Positions 19,328 through 29,300 of a stretch of DNA of 64,000 nt are shown piece after piece. The position numbers and the translations under genes are program-made. The stretch is from NCBI RefSeq assembly GCF_033547095.1, contig NZ_CP137852.1:799501-863500 (forward strand). Reading direction: 5' to 3'. Position 1 is the stretch's first letter. Each line of letters starts with the position of its first letter. The notes beneath the pieces were generated by a model. That model did no database searches and was not told the DNA's origin. It saw nothing but the letters and a program-made list of their open reading frames with translations. Source of the stretch: Sediminicoccus rosea. Its GTDB lineage: Bacteria > Pseudomonadota > Alphaproteobacteria > Acetobacterales > Acetobacteraceae.

Positions 19328-22300
19328 ATGAAGATCGGATGGCAACCGCGTCCCGTGCGGTCGCATCTTCTCCGTCATCTCCTCCTGGCCAGTGCGGCCT
19401 TGTGGGTCGCGTCGCCATCGCGGGCGGTCTGGGCGCAGACGCCGAACTGCGCCATCTCCGACAATGCCTGCACCATCGCAGCGGGTAACTATACGGACGT
19501 CTATTACCTGGACGGGGTGACCAACCCGTCGCTCACCGTCACCAACAACGGCACCTTCAACGTCACGAGCACAGGCTATTTCGGCGCCCTCGCCTTCGTG
19601 CTGTCGGCCAATAGCGGCCAGACCGTCGCCAGCGGCGATGCCGGTAATGCCGGTTCGGCCGGGCCCCTCACCTTCACCAACAACGGGGCGATCACGCAGA
19701 ACCTCCCGGTGCAACTCGGCTCGACCTACAGCATGGTGACGCTCTACGCGGCCTCCGTCGGCGGCAATGGTGGCAGCTATGCGGACACGGACGGCAAGGG
19801 CAATGCCGGCTATCCCGGGAATGGCGGCACGGCCACGCTGACCAACAACGCCGCCGTGCAGCTCTGGAGCTCAGGCTACTCCAGCCCGCCCGCCACCATG
19901 GTCTTCGGGGCGGCGCTGCTGGCCGACAGCCAGGCCGGCGCTGCCGGCAGCGTGGCGAACAGCTCGACGGACAGCTTCGGAAATCCGAGCTACAGCGGCG
20001 ACGGCACCGCCGGTTATGGCGGGGGCGCGGCAGCCGCCAGCTTGACCAACAGCGCCGCCGTCTCGGTGGATCTTTTGGGCGGGCCCTATGTCTCGCAAGG
20101 CTTCATCGGCGCTGGCGCCCGCTCCATCGGCGGCAATGCGGGCAATGGCCCGAACGGGCCGCCCGGCGGCAATGGCGATAGCGCGGCCGTCATCAACACC
20201 GCCCATGTGAGCGTCGCCCTCGGGTGGGGGAAGAGCAGCGCCTCCGTTCCCCTGACGCCCGCGGTGACCTCCGGCGCCTTCGCCGTGCTGGCGGAAAGCC
20301 GCGGCGGCCGCGGCACCATGTCCCGCGAGTCGTCGGTCAACGGCGGCTATGGCGGCGCGGGGCAGGCCGCGAGCCTCACGGCGGGCCTGGCCGGCACGCC
20401 GGTGACGATCAGCCTGAGCACCTCCAACCCGGACAACCTGTCCACCACGCCGCTCTCGGCCGCCATCGGCGCCATCTCGCGCGGCGGCGATGGCGGGCAG
20501 GGCTACAAGAACTCGACGGGCGGCTTGGGCGGTGCCGCAGGTCAGGCAAGCGTCACCACGCTGGACGCGTTGACCATCACCGCCACCGGCGACCGCACGC
20601 TGGGCATCCTGGCGCTGTCCCACGGCGGGGCGGGGGGCAGCAGCGGGCAGGGGCAGGACGGCAGTGCCGGCGGCAATGGCGGCTCGGCCGGCGTCACCAC
20701 CGACACCGCGAACTTCGCCACCATCAGCATGACCAACACCGTGGTGAGCACGGCAGGTCTGCTCTCCCCGGGCGTGATGGCCCTGGCCCAGGGCGGCGCC
20801 GGGGGAACCGGGCAGGCCGACGGCTCCGACGGCTCCGCGGGGCGCGGCGGCGGCGGCGGCAATACCGGGCCCGTCCAGGTCATCATGAGCGGGGGCTCCA
20901 TCAGCGCGACGGGCTCCCAATCGGTCGGCCTCGCCGCCATCGCGCAGGGCGGGGCGGGCGCGGTCGGGGGCGATCTCAACGCTTTCGGCGGCACTGCGGG
21001 CGATGGCGGCTCGGGCGGCGGCGCCGGGCCCGTCACGGTGACCCTGCAGAACAATGCGCGGATCAGCACGAGCGGCTCGCCCTCCGGCTCCGGCGGCAAT
21101 CCCGCCCATGGCCTCTATGCCGCCTCGCTCGGCGGGGCGGGCGGGGTGGGTGGGACGCTAAACTCCTCGGCCGGCGGCGCCGCTGGCGCGGGCATGTTCG
21201 GCGGCACGGCGAGCCAGGTGACGGTCACGGTCACCTCGGCGACCATCACGACCCAAGGAGCCTCGGCCAGCGCGATCGCCGCCTTCAGCATCGGCGGCAA
21301 TGGCGGCTCGGCCAGCAGCGTCGGCACCTCTGGCTTCGTGGGCGTCCCGGCCACGGGCGGCAACAGCGGCAGCAGCGGCGACGTCAGCGTGACCAATGCC
21401 GGCACGCTCACCACCAATGGCAGTGCGGCGCACGGCATCTTCGCGGTCTCGCGCAGCGGCGTCAGCGGCAATGGCAGCAACGGCACGGGCTTCCTCTACG
21501 GCCCCGGGGGCGATGCGGGCACGAGCGGCACCACCGGCAACGTCACCGTGACCAACACCGGGTCCATCTCCACCTTCGGCTCCTCCTCCCTCGGCATCCT
21601 CGCGCAGTCCCTGGGCGGGGGCTCAGGGGCGGGCGGCAGCGCGGAGGGCAGCATCGTCAGCTTCGGCGGCTCGGGCACGGCGGCGGCGAATGCCGCGGCA
21701 GCCTTCGTCAACCACAATGCCGGCGGCATCACCACCTATGGCAGCTACGCGCTCGGCATCCTCGCGCAGTCGGTGGGCGGCGGCGGCGGCAATGCCGGCG
21801 ATGCGAGCGGCGTCTTCGGCTCGATCGGCGGCTCGGGCGGCGGGGGCGGCGCGGGCAACACGGCGCAGGTGAGCCTGGGCGGCGGCGGCATCAACACCAG
21901 TGGCCGGCTGGCGCATGGCGTGGTCGTGCAATCCATCGGCGGCGGCGGCGGCAATGGCGGCGATGCCACGACCACCGGCACGGTCGTCACGCTCGCCATC
22001 GGCGGGACGGGCGGCAGCGGCGGCATGTCGGGCCAGGCCGTGGTGAACGCGACGGGCGGCACCATCAGCACCTGGGGCTCCAACGCGGCCGGCATCGTCG
22101 TGCAGAGCATCGGGGGCGGCGGCGGCACCGGCGGTTCGGGATACACGCTCAACGGCGGCGCCGTCTTCACGGCCGCCATCTCGATCGGCGCCACGGCCGG
22201 CTCGGGGGGTGCGGGCAACGCCGCCTCGCTCAACCTCTCGGGGCTGAACATCTCCACCGGGCAGGGCACTGTGCCCAACTCCAACCAGAACCCGGTGGAT

Positions 22301-25300
22301 GCCTACGGCATTGTCGCGCAGAGCATTGGCGGCGGCGGCGGCCTGGGCGGCTCGGCCGCCGCGACGGCGCTGACCTTCGGCATTCCCGTGCCGGGGACGG
22401 ATGCCAACACCTATGCCGGAACGGTCGCGATGGCGCTGGGCGGGGCGGGCGGCGCGGGGGGGGCGGGTGGTGCGGTCAACCTGACCATGAACGGCGGCGG
22501 CAGCGTCACCACCCAGGGCCAGGGCTCGCACGGCCTCCTGTTGCAATCCATCGGCGGTGGCGGCGGCGCGGGCGGCGATTCCTCGGCCATGGCCATGACC
22601 ATCTCCTATGGCCGCGCCACCTCGGCCGCCTCCAGCGTGACGGCCAGCAACGGCTTCTCGTCGGCGATCTCGATGGCGGTCGGCGGCAACGCGGAGAACG
22701 GCGCGGGCGGCGGCAGCGTGACCGCCAATGTCGACCAGACGAACATCATGACGCTGGGCGACTATGCCAATGGCCTGGTCGCGCAGAGCATCGGCGGTGG
22801 CGGGGGCAATGCCGGCTTCGGCTCCTCCACCACCCTCGCCTTCGGCAGCACGCGCAGCGTCGATCTCTCCATCGCCCTGGGCGGGGGCGCGGGCGGCGGC
22901 GGCGCGGGTGGCGGGGTGAGCGTGACGATCGAGCCCCAGGCGGTGATCCAGACCTATGGGGCGAGCGCGATCGGCCTCGTCGCGCAGAGCATCGGCGGTG
23001 GCGGCGGCACCGCGCAGGGCGGCACGATCAACCTGGGCGCCGCCTTCGCCATCGGCAGCGGGCCGACCGTCACGCCGAGCGGCAACTTCACCGTCAACCT
23101 GGGCGCTTCGGGCGGCGCGGGCGGCGATGGCGGGGGCGTCACCATGGTGATGCAGGGCCAGGTGCGGACCAGCGGCAGCGATGCCGCCGGTGTCGTGCTG
23201 CAGAGCCTGGGCGGCGGCGGCGGCATCGGCGGCTCGGCCGGCACCGAGGCGTCGTTCGACAACCCGATCGCCATCGGCACGAAGACGCGCACCGCCATCA
23301 GCGACATCGTCGAGCGCAACCTGCCCTTGGGCTTCACCAAGACACTCAATGCCGGCAGTGGCGGTGGCCCCGGAGTGGCCGGCAACGGCTCGGGCATCAA
23401 CTACAGCCAGGCCGGCGGCATCACCACGCTGGGCGACTGGTCGCACGGGGTCGTCGCACAGAGCATCGGCGGCGGCGGCGGCATGGGCGGCCTGGCCAAT
23501 TCCAGTACGAGCCAGGCGGGCACAAGCTCGACCATCCGCCTCGGCAGCCAGGGCAATTCCTCCGGCAATGGCGGCAGCGTCAGCCTCACCTTCGGCACGG
23601 GTTCGAGCATCTCGACCGGGCTCGTCTCCAGCAGCAGCGTCACCGGCTACGCGGCCTTCGGCGTGCTGGCGCAGAGTATCGGCGGCGGCGGCGGCGTGGC
23701 GGCCGATGGCTCGATCTCACCGAGCGAGGATGTCGTTTACCTGGGCGCCAATGGCAGCGTGCCCTCCGGCACCACCCGGAATGGCGGCACCGTCACGATC
23801 AACGGCACGGCCAGCATCGTCACGCGCGGCGCCTTCGGCGTCGGCATGGTGCTGCAATCCATCGGCGGGGGCGGCGGCGTCGTGGGCACGGGCAATTCCC
23901 TCTCGCTCGGGCCCGGTGTGTACACCGGCTATGATCGCTTCTGGGTGGGCGGCGGCGGCGGCACCTCCGGCAATGGCGGGGGCATCAGCACCAGTTCCAG
24001 CTTCGCGGTGAACATCCAGACCTCCGGGTCCAACGCCTTCGGCATTCTCGCGCAGAGCATCGGCGGCGGCGGCGGCTTCGCCTTTTCGCCGGGGCCAGCC
24101 TATCAGGGGACCTACAGCCTGGGCCCGCTCAACAATGCGGGCGCGTCCGGCAGCGGCGGCATGATCAGCCTGACGCTCGCATCGGGCAGCATCACGACCT
24201 CCGGGCTGGGCGCGCATGCCATCGTCGCGCAGAGCATCGGCGGCGCGGGCGGCATCGCCGGCCTGCCGACGGCCGCTGCGACGCTGTCAATCACGCCGAC
24301 CAACGGCTTTGCCGTGGCCAATGGCGCGGGGTGGGGCGACACGATCACCATCGCCTCCAACGCCGTGATCACCACCACGGGCGCCTTCGCCCATGGCATC
24401 CTGGCGCAGAGCATTGGCGGCGGCGGCGGGCTCTGGCTGGACGGCAGCGGGCGGGTGCTTGCGGGGACGACGGGCGTGGCAAGCTCCGGCGCCATGGGGG
24501 CCGGCGGCATCATCAACATCACGAGCACGCAGTCGATCCTGGTGACGGGTTCGAACTCGGTCGGCATCTTCGCGCAGTCCAATGGCGTCAATGGCGGCAA
24601 CCAGGTCCTGATCACCGCGAATGCCAGCATTACCGGCGGGTCCGGCGCGCAGGGCATGGGGATCTGGGTGGACACGCCCATCGCGAGCAGCCTCGTCACG
24701 GTCGGGCTGGGGGCGGTTATCTCGGCCACCTCGGGCCTCGCCATCACGATGACGGCGGGCAGCGTCACGAACAACGGGATGGTCGTCGGCAGCTACACGC
24801 TGGGCAATGGCAGCTTCATCAATACCAGCGGCGCGACGCTCAACGCCGGTGCGTCGCTGGTCGCCGCACGGCTCGATAATGCCGGAACGCTGCGCGTCGC
24901 GGCGCATGTGCGGCATGGCGTCTCGCGCGTCAGCCAGGATTTCGTGCAGCAGGCCTCGGGCCGCATGCTGGTGGACGCCGATTTCGGCAACCGCCAGGCG
25001 GACATGCTGGTGGTGGCGGGCGATGCCACGCTGGCCGGGCGGATGAAGCCGCTGATCTCCTCCGTGCTGCCCAACATCGCGCTGCCCTTCATGACGGTGC
25101 AGGGCACGATCCGCGGCACGGTCGAGGCCGAGAACTCGACGCTCTTCACCTACCGGGCGGACCGCAAGGATGGCGGCTTCACCGTGACGGCGACGGCGGC
25201 CGATTTCACCCCGGTTGGCTACAATCTCAGCCGCAACGTGGCCGCCGTGGCGGGGCACATGCAGGCCGCCTGGGATGCGGGCGGCGCGGCGTTCGGCCCA

Positions 25301-26320
25301 CTCTTCGCGCTGCTCGGCAACACGGCGGATGCCCGCGGGGCCGGCGCCTATAGCGCCGCGCTCAACCAGATCTCGCCCAATGCCAGCCTGGCGCCCGGCG
25401 CGCGCCTCGCGGCCGCCGCGCGCGGCTTCGCCAATGCAGCGATGAGCTGCCCGCAATTCGAGGGCACCACCGCCATGCTGCGCGAGGGTGAATGCGTGTG
25501 GGCGGGTTTCACCGGCCGCACCGCCTCGCAGGCCGGCAGCGAGGGGCTGTCCAGCTTCCGGGTGGACTCCAGCACCTGGCAGGTGGGCGGCCAGCGCGCG
25601 ATGGGCGGCGGCTGGTTCCTGGGCGGCTCCCTCGCCTATGAGGGCACCCGCCTCACCACCACCGAGGGACTGAACAATGGCCGCGGCCAGGCAGGCTTCG
25701 CGGCGGTGACGACGAAGTACCAGACCGGGCCGTGGCTCTTCGCGGGCGCGGTGTTCGGCGGCGGCGGCGCCTTCAACGGCACGCGCACCATCACCCTGCC
25801 GGGCTTCGGCAGCGTGGCGCGCGGCAGCCCCACGCTCGCCAATGCGGGCGCCATGCTGCGCGCGACCTACACGATCGGCCGTGAGGAGATCTATCTCCGG
25901 CCCTCGTTGACGGCGAGCCTCGTCCATTCCGCATCGAGCGCCTATCGCGAGAGCGGTGCGGGCGTGCTGAACCTCGAAGTCTCGGGCGCGTCGAGCACGG
26001 TGGGCGCGCTGACGCCGGCGCTGGAGCTGGGCGGGCGCGCGAACCTGCGGGATGGCACGGTGCTGCGGCTCTACACCACGGCGGGGGTCAGCCTGCTGAG
26101 CCAGGGGCAATGGCGGCAGGACAGCCAGCTGATCGCCGCACCGGCCGGGACGGGGCGCTTCTCCACGGTGGTGCGCGCGGACCAGGTGGTGGGGCGCTTC
26201 GCCGCGGGCATGCAGGTCTTCGCGACGGACCGGCTGGAGCTGCGGCTGCAATACGAGGGCGAATACAGCCAGAACCTGACGGGCCATGGCGGCGTGGTGG
26301 CCTTCGCCTACCGGTTCTGA
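19328..26320 (+). CDS. giant glycine-rich autotransporter 1 (type Va secretion)
   Basis: A 2,330-aa surface protein. Residues 1-37 are a signal peptide with a basic start and hydrophobic core ending AVWAQ. The passenger is a long series of Gly/Ser/Thr-rich beta-helix-like units, about fifteen of which contain QSIGGGGG or a close variant. A linker near residues 1,880-2,030 leads to a C-terminal autotransporter barrel of about 290 residues that ends in the outer-membrane signature YRF. I chose the ATG at 19328 because GGAGG lies 9 nt before it and the signal peptide begins there, rather than the in-frame GTG at 19262. Probably an adhesin or self-associating surface protein. Its paralogue faces it tail to tail. 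Confidence 0.9.
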   Translation: MKIGWQPRPVRSHLLRHLLLASAALWVASPSRAVWAQTPNCAISDNACTIAAGNYTDVYYLDGVTNPSLTVTNNGTFNVTSTGYFGALAFVLSANSGQTVASGDAGNAGSAGPLTFTNNGAITQNLPVQLGSTYSMVTLYAASVGGNGGSYADTDGKGNAGYPGNGGTATLTNNAAVQLWSSGYSSPPATMVFGAALLADSQAGAAGSVANSSTDSFGNPSYSGDGTAGYGGGAAAASLTNSAAVSVDLLGGPYVSQGFIGAGARSIGGNAGNGPNGPPGGNGDSAAVINTAHVSVALGWGKSSASVPLTPAVTSGAFAVLAESRGGRGTMSRESSVNGGYGGAGQAASLTAGLAGTPVTISLSTSNPDNLSTTPLSAAIGAISRGGDGGQGYKNSTGGLGGAAGQASVTTLDALTITATGDRTLGILALSHGGAGGSSGQGQDGSAGGNGGSAGVTTDTANFATISMTNTVVSTAGLLSPGVMALAQGGAGGTGQADGSDGSAGRGGGGGNTGPVQVIMSGGSISATGSQSVGLAAIAQGGAGAVGGDLNAFGGTAGDGGSGGGAGPVTVTLQNNARISTSGSPSGSGGNPAHGLYAASLGGAGGVGGTLNSSAGGAAGAGMFGGTASQVTVTVTSATITTQGASASAIAAFSIGGNGGSASSVGTSGFVGVPATGGNSGSSGDVSVTNAGTLTTNGSAAHGIFAVSRSGVSGNGSNGTGFLYGPGGDAGTSGTTGNVTVTNTGSISTFGSSSLGILAQSLGGGSGAGGSAEGSIVSFGGSGTAAANAAAAFVNHNAGGITTYGSYALGILAQSVGGGGGNAGDASGVFGSIGGSGGGGGAGNTAQVSLGGGGINTSGRLAHGVVVQSIGGGGGNGGDATTTGTVVTLAIGGTGGSGGMSGQAVVNATGGTISTWGSNAAGIVVQSIGGGGGTGGSGYTLNGGAVFTAAISIGATAGSGGAGNAASLNLSGLNISTGQGTVPNSNQNPVDAYGIVAQSIGGGGGLGGSAAATALTFGIPVPGTDANTYAGTVAMALGGAGGAGGAGGAVNLTMNGGGSVTTQGQGSHGLLLQSIGGGGGAGGDSSAMAMTISYGRATSAASSVTASNGFSSAISMAVGGNAENGAGGGSVTANVDQTNIMTLGDYANGLVAQSIGGGGGNAGFGSSTTLAFGSTRSVDLSIALGGGAGGGGAGGGVSVTIEPQAVIQTYGASAIGLVAQSIGGGGGTAQGGTINLGAAFAIGSGPTVTPSGNFTVNLGASGGAGGDGGGVTMVMQGQVRTSGSDAAGVVLQSLGGGGGIGGSAGTEASFDNPIAIGTKTRTAISDIVERNLPLGFTKTLNAGSGGGPGVAGNGSGINYSQAGGITTLGDWSHGVVAQSIGGGGGMGGLANSSTSQAGTSSTIRLGSQGNSSGNGGSVSLTFGTGSSISTGLVSSSSVTGYAAFGVLAQSIGGGGGVAADGSISPSEDVVYLGANGSVPSGTTRNGGTVTINGTASIVTRGAFGVGMVLQSIGGGGGVVGTGNSLSLGPGVYTGYDRFWVGGGGGTSGNGGGISTSSSFAVNIQTSGSNAFGILAQSIGGGGGFAFSPGPAYQGTYSLGPLNNAGASGSGGMISLTLASGSITTSGLGAHAIVAQSIGGAGGIAGLPTAAATLSITPTNGFAVANGAGWGDTITIASNAVITTTGAFAHGILAQSIGGGGGLWLDGSGRVLAGTTGVASSGAMGAGGIINITSTQSILVTGSNSVGIFAQSNGVNGGNQVLITANASITGGSGAQGMGIWVDTPIASSLVTVGLGAVISATSGLAITMTAGSVTNNGMVVGSYTLGNGSFINTSGATLNAGASLVAARLDNAGTLRVAAHVRHGVSRVSQDFVQQASGRMLVDADFGNRQADMLVVAGDATLAGRMKPLISSVLPNIALPFMTVQGTIRGTVEAENSTLFTYRADRKDGGFTVTATAADFTPVGYNLSRNVAAVAGHMQAAWDAGGAAFGPLFALLGNTADARGAGAYSAALNQISPNASLAPGARLAAAARGFANAAMSCPQFEGTTAMLREGECVWAGFTGRTASQAGSEGLSSFRVDSSTWQVGGQRAMGGGWFLGGSLAYEGTRLTTTEGLNNGRGQAGFAAVTTKYQTGPWLFAGAVFGGGGAFNGTRTITLPGFGSVARGSPTLANAGAMLRATYTIGREEIYLRPSLTASLVHSASSAYRESGAGVLNLEVSGASSTVGALTPALELGGRANLRDGTVLRLYTTAGVSLLSQGQWRQDSQLIAAPAGTGRFSTVVRADQVVGRFAAGMQVFATDRLELRLQYEGEYSQNLTGHGGVVAFAYRF

Positions 26321-26339
26321 CGCGCGCCCCCGTCAGAAC
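26314..26339. terminator. bidirectional hairpin over both autotransporter stop codons
   Basis: A perfect 9-bp inverted repeat, GTTCTGACG (26314-26322) and CGTCAGAAC (26331-26339), with an 8-nt GC loop. Each arm contains the stop codon of one of the two convergent genes. There is no U-tract, so if it is a terminator it is of the non-canonical kind seen in GC-rich genomes. It may instead protect both mRNA ends. Confidence 0.55.
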
Positions 26340-29300
26340 GCCCAGGACAGCGCCAGCGTGCCGCCATGCCCGGTCAGGCTGTTGCTGTATTCGCCCTCGT
26401 ATTGCAGGCGCAGCGACAGGTTGCGCCCGGCATAGAGCTGCGCGCCGGCCGTGACGCGGCCGACCACCCCGTCCATCCGCACCGCCGTCCGGAAGGCCGC
26501 CGCGCCCGCGGGCGCGCCCAGCAGGCGTGCCTCCTGCGTCCAGCTGTCATTGCTCGCGAAGCTCAGCCCCGCATTGGCGAAGAGCCGCAGCACGCGCTCC
26601 GGGGCGAGGGCGATGCGGCCGCCGACCTCGACCGCGGGCGTCACGCTCGCGATGGTCGCCGAGGCGCTGGAGACGTCGAGGCTGAGGGCGCCCGCCCCGC
26701 TCTCGCGATAGCCGCCGCTGCGCGCATGCACGACGCCGAGCGTGACGGAGGGGCGGAGGTAGATCTCCTCGCCCCCCATCGTGAAGGAGGCACGCAGCAT
26801 CACACCCAGATTGCTCAGCCCCGGCCCGCCGCTCGCGACCGCGCCGAAGCCCGGCAGCTGGATGGTGCGGCGCGTGTCGAAAGAGCCGCCGCCGCCGAAG
26901 GCGACACCGGAGAACAGCCACGGTCCGGTCTGGTACTTCACCGTCACCGCGCCGTAGCCGGCCTCGCCCCGCCCGCTTTCCGTCTTGTCCGAGCTGGAGA
27001 GCCGCCCCGCCTCATAGGCCAGCGATCCGCCGAGGAACCACCCGCCGCCGAGTTCGCGCTGGCCGCCGACCTGCCAGGTGCTGGTGTCGACGCGGAAGCG
27101 CGAGACGCCGTCCGTCGCGCCCTGCGTCGCGGTGCGGCCCATGACGCGCGCCCAGACGCATTGGCCCTCGACCAGCATCGCGGTGGTGCCCTCGAAGGCG
27201 GGGCAGCTGAGGGCGGCATTGGCAAAGGCCTGCGCGCCGGCCACCTGCCGCGCACCGGGCGCGAAGGTGGTGTCGGGCGAGAGCTGCTGCATCTGCGTCG
27301 CATAGGGGCCCGGCCCGCCGAGGGCCGCCGTATTGCCGAACAGGGCGAAGAACGGCGCCAGCGCCAGGCTGCCGCCCGCATCCCAGGCGGATTGCAGGTG
27401 GCCCGCGACCGCGGCCTGGGCCCGGCTCAGCGGGAAGCCCGCGGGCGTGAAATCGGCCGAGGTCACCTTGACCGAGTAGATGCGGTTGGCCTCGGTGATG
27501 CCGTAGCCGAAGACCGGCGTGGCCTCGCCCGTCAGCATGCCCGCGGCGTTGCCGCCCACGGTCAGAAAGGGCAGCGCGATGTCGGGCAGCGCCGTGGCCA
27601 GCAGCGGGCGCACCCGCCCGTCGAGTGTGGCCGCGCCCGCGACCTCCAGCCGGGCGGCGCGGCGCCCGGCGAAATCGGCCTGGACCGCCATCACGCCGGC
27701 CGGCGTCTGGATGAAGGCATCCGAAACGCGCGAAACGCCATAGGGCGACAGCGCCGCGACGCGCAGCGTGCCGGCATTCACCAGGCTGGCCGCGACCAGC
27801 GAATCCCCCGCGTTCAGCGTGCCGTAGTTGGTGAAGCCGCTCGGCGCATTGTAGGATCCGGTGACGGTGCCCTCGTTCACCACGCCACCCTGCGTCATCG
27901 AGATCGCGACGCCTGAGAGGGCGGAGACGCTGCCCGTCGAGGTGACGGTGACGAGGCTCGAATAGTCGTAGCTGTCGACCCAGATTCCGCGCCCCTGCGA
28001 ACCCGATCCACCCTGGATGGCAGCCGACACGGTGACATTGACCACCGAGCTCAGAGCGAGGCTGGCGCCGGCACTCTGCGCGAAGATTCCGACCGAATTG
28101 GCGCCTGTCGCGCTGATCGGCGCGGATTGGGTCACCGTCACGATCCCGCCCGGGGCATTGGGCGGGCCGCCATTCGTCATGGCGGCGGAACTCGTCCCCG
28201 CCACGATCGTCGATCCCTGCACCAGCAGCCCGCCGCCGCTGCCGACGCTCTGCGCCAGGATGCCGTAGGCGAAGTCGCCCGTGGTGGTGATCGGCGACGA
28301 GGAGTTGATCGTCACCGTGCCACCATTTCCGGCCGGCGCGTAGGTTGAGGTGGGGCCGTGCATGCCGGAGGTGACGAGCGTCGGGGTGATGCCGGGGGCC
28401 GGCACGCCGGCGATGCCACCGCCGCCGCCGATGGATTGTGCCACGATGCCATGCGCCCCGAAGCCACTGGTGCGGATCGAGCCGCCGCTCAGCGACAAGA
28501 GCATGCTGTTCCCATTACCGACCGCCTGGCCGTAGCTGACGTTCTGCGCGCCGATCGCAGTCGTCGTCGTGGTCGTGATGTTGGAACTGAACGCGAAGCC
28601 GCCGCCGCCGCCAACGCTTTGCGCCAGGATGCCATAGGCATTGGCGCCGGCCGTGCTGATGGTGAGCGCGGCATTCTGGATGATGACTTCGGCCCCGTTG
28701 CCGCCCGCGCCATTGGCCGCACCGACCGTGATGGAAGTGGAGCCGCTGACCGGCCCCAGCCCGTCCGTGAAGGAGGACCCGTTGCCGGCGAGTCCGCCGC
28801 CACCACCGATGGACTGCAGCACCACGCCCACTGCGACGTCTCCGAGCGTCGTGATGGAGGTGGTGCCGCCCAGGTTGATGGAGTTGGCTTGCCCCCCATT
28901 GCCGCCGATCCCGGCGAAGGTCGCACCGAGCCGCATCGTGCCGGTGGACGCCATGTTGCCATCCACCCCGACGCCGCCGCCGCCGCCGACGCTCTGCGCC
29001 AGCACGCCGAAGGCGCCGTAGCCGGTAACACCGTTCGCTGTGTTCGCTCCGGTCGAGATGCTGCTGCCCGATGCGAAGGTAATGCCGATATAGCCGCCGA
29101 GGCCACCGGGCCCGCCCGCGCCGCCAACCGCGATTTCGGTGGAGAGGCCGAGCCCGCTTCCGGCAGAGGTCGCGACACCACCCTTGCCGCCACCGCCACC
29201 GATGCCCTGGAGCAGGACACCGTGGGACCAGTCCCCCTGCGTCGTGATGCTGCCGGACTGGCTGTAGGAGATCAGATTGGAACTGCCGCCCGCGCCGCCC

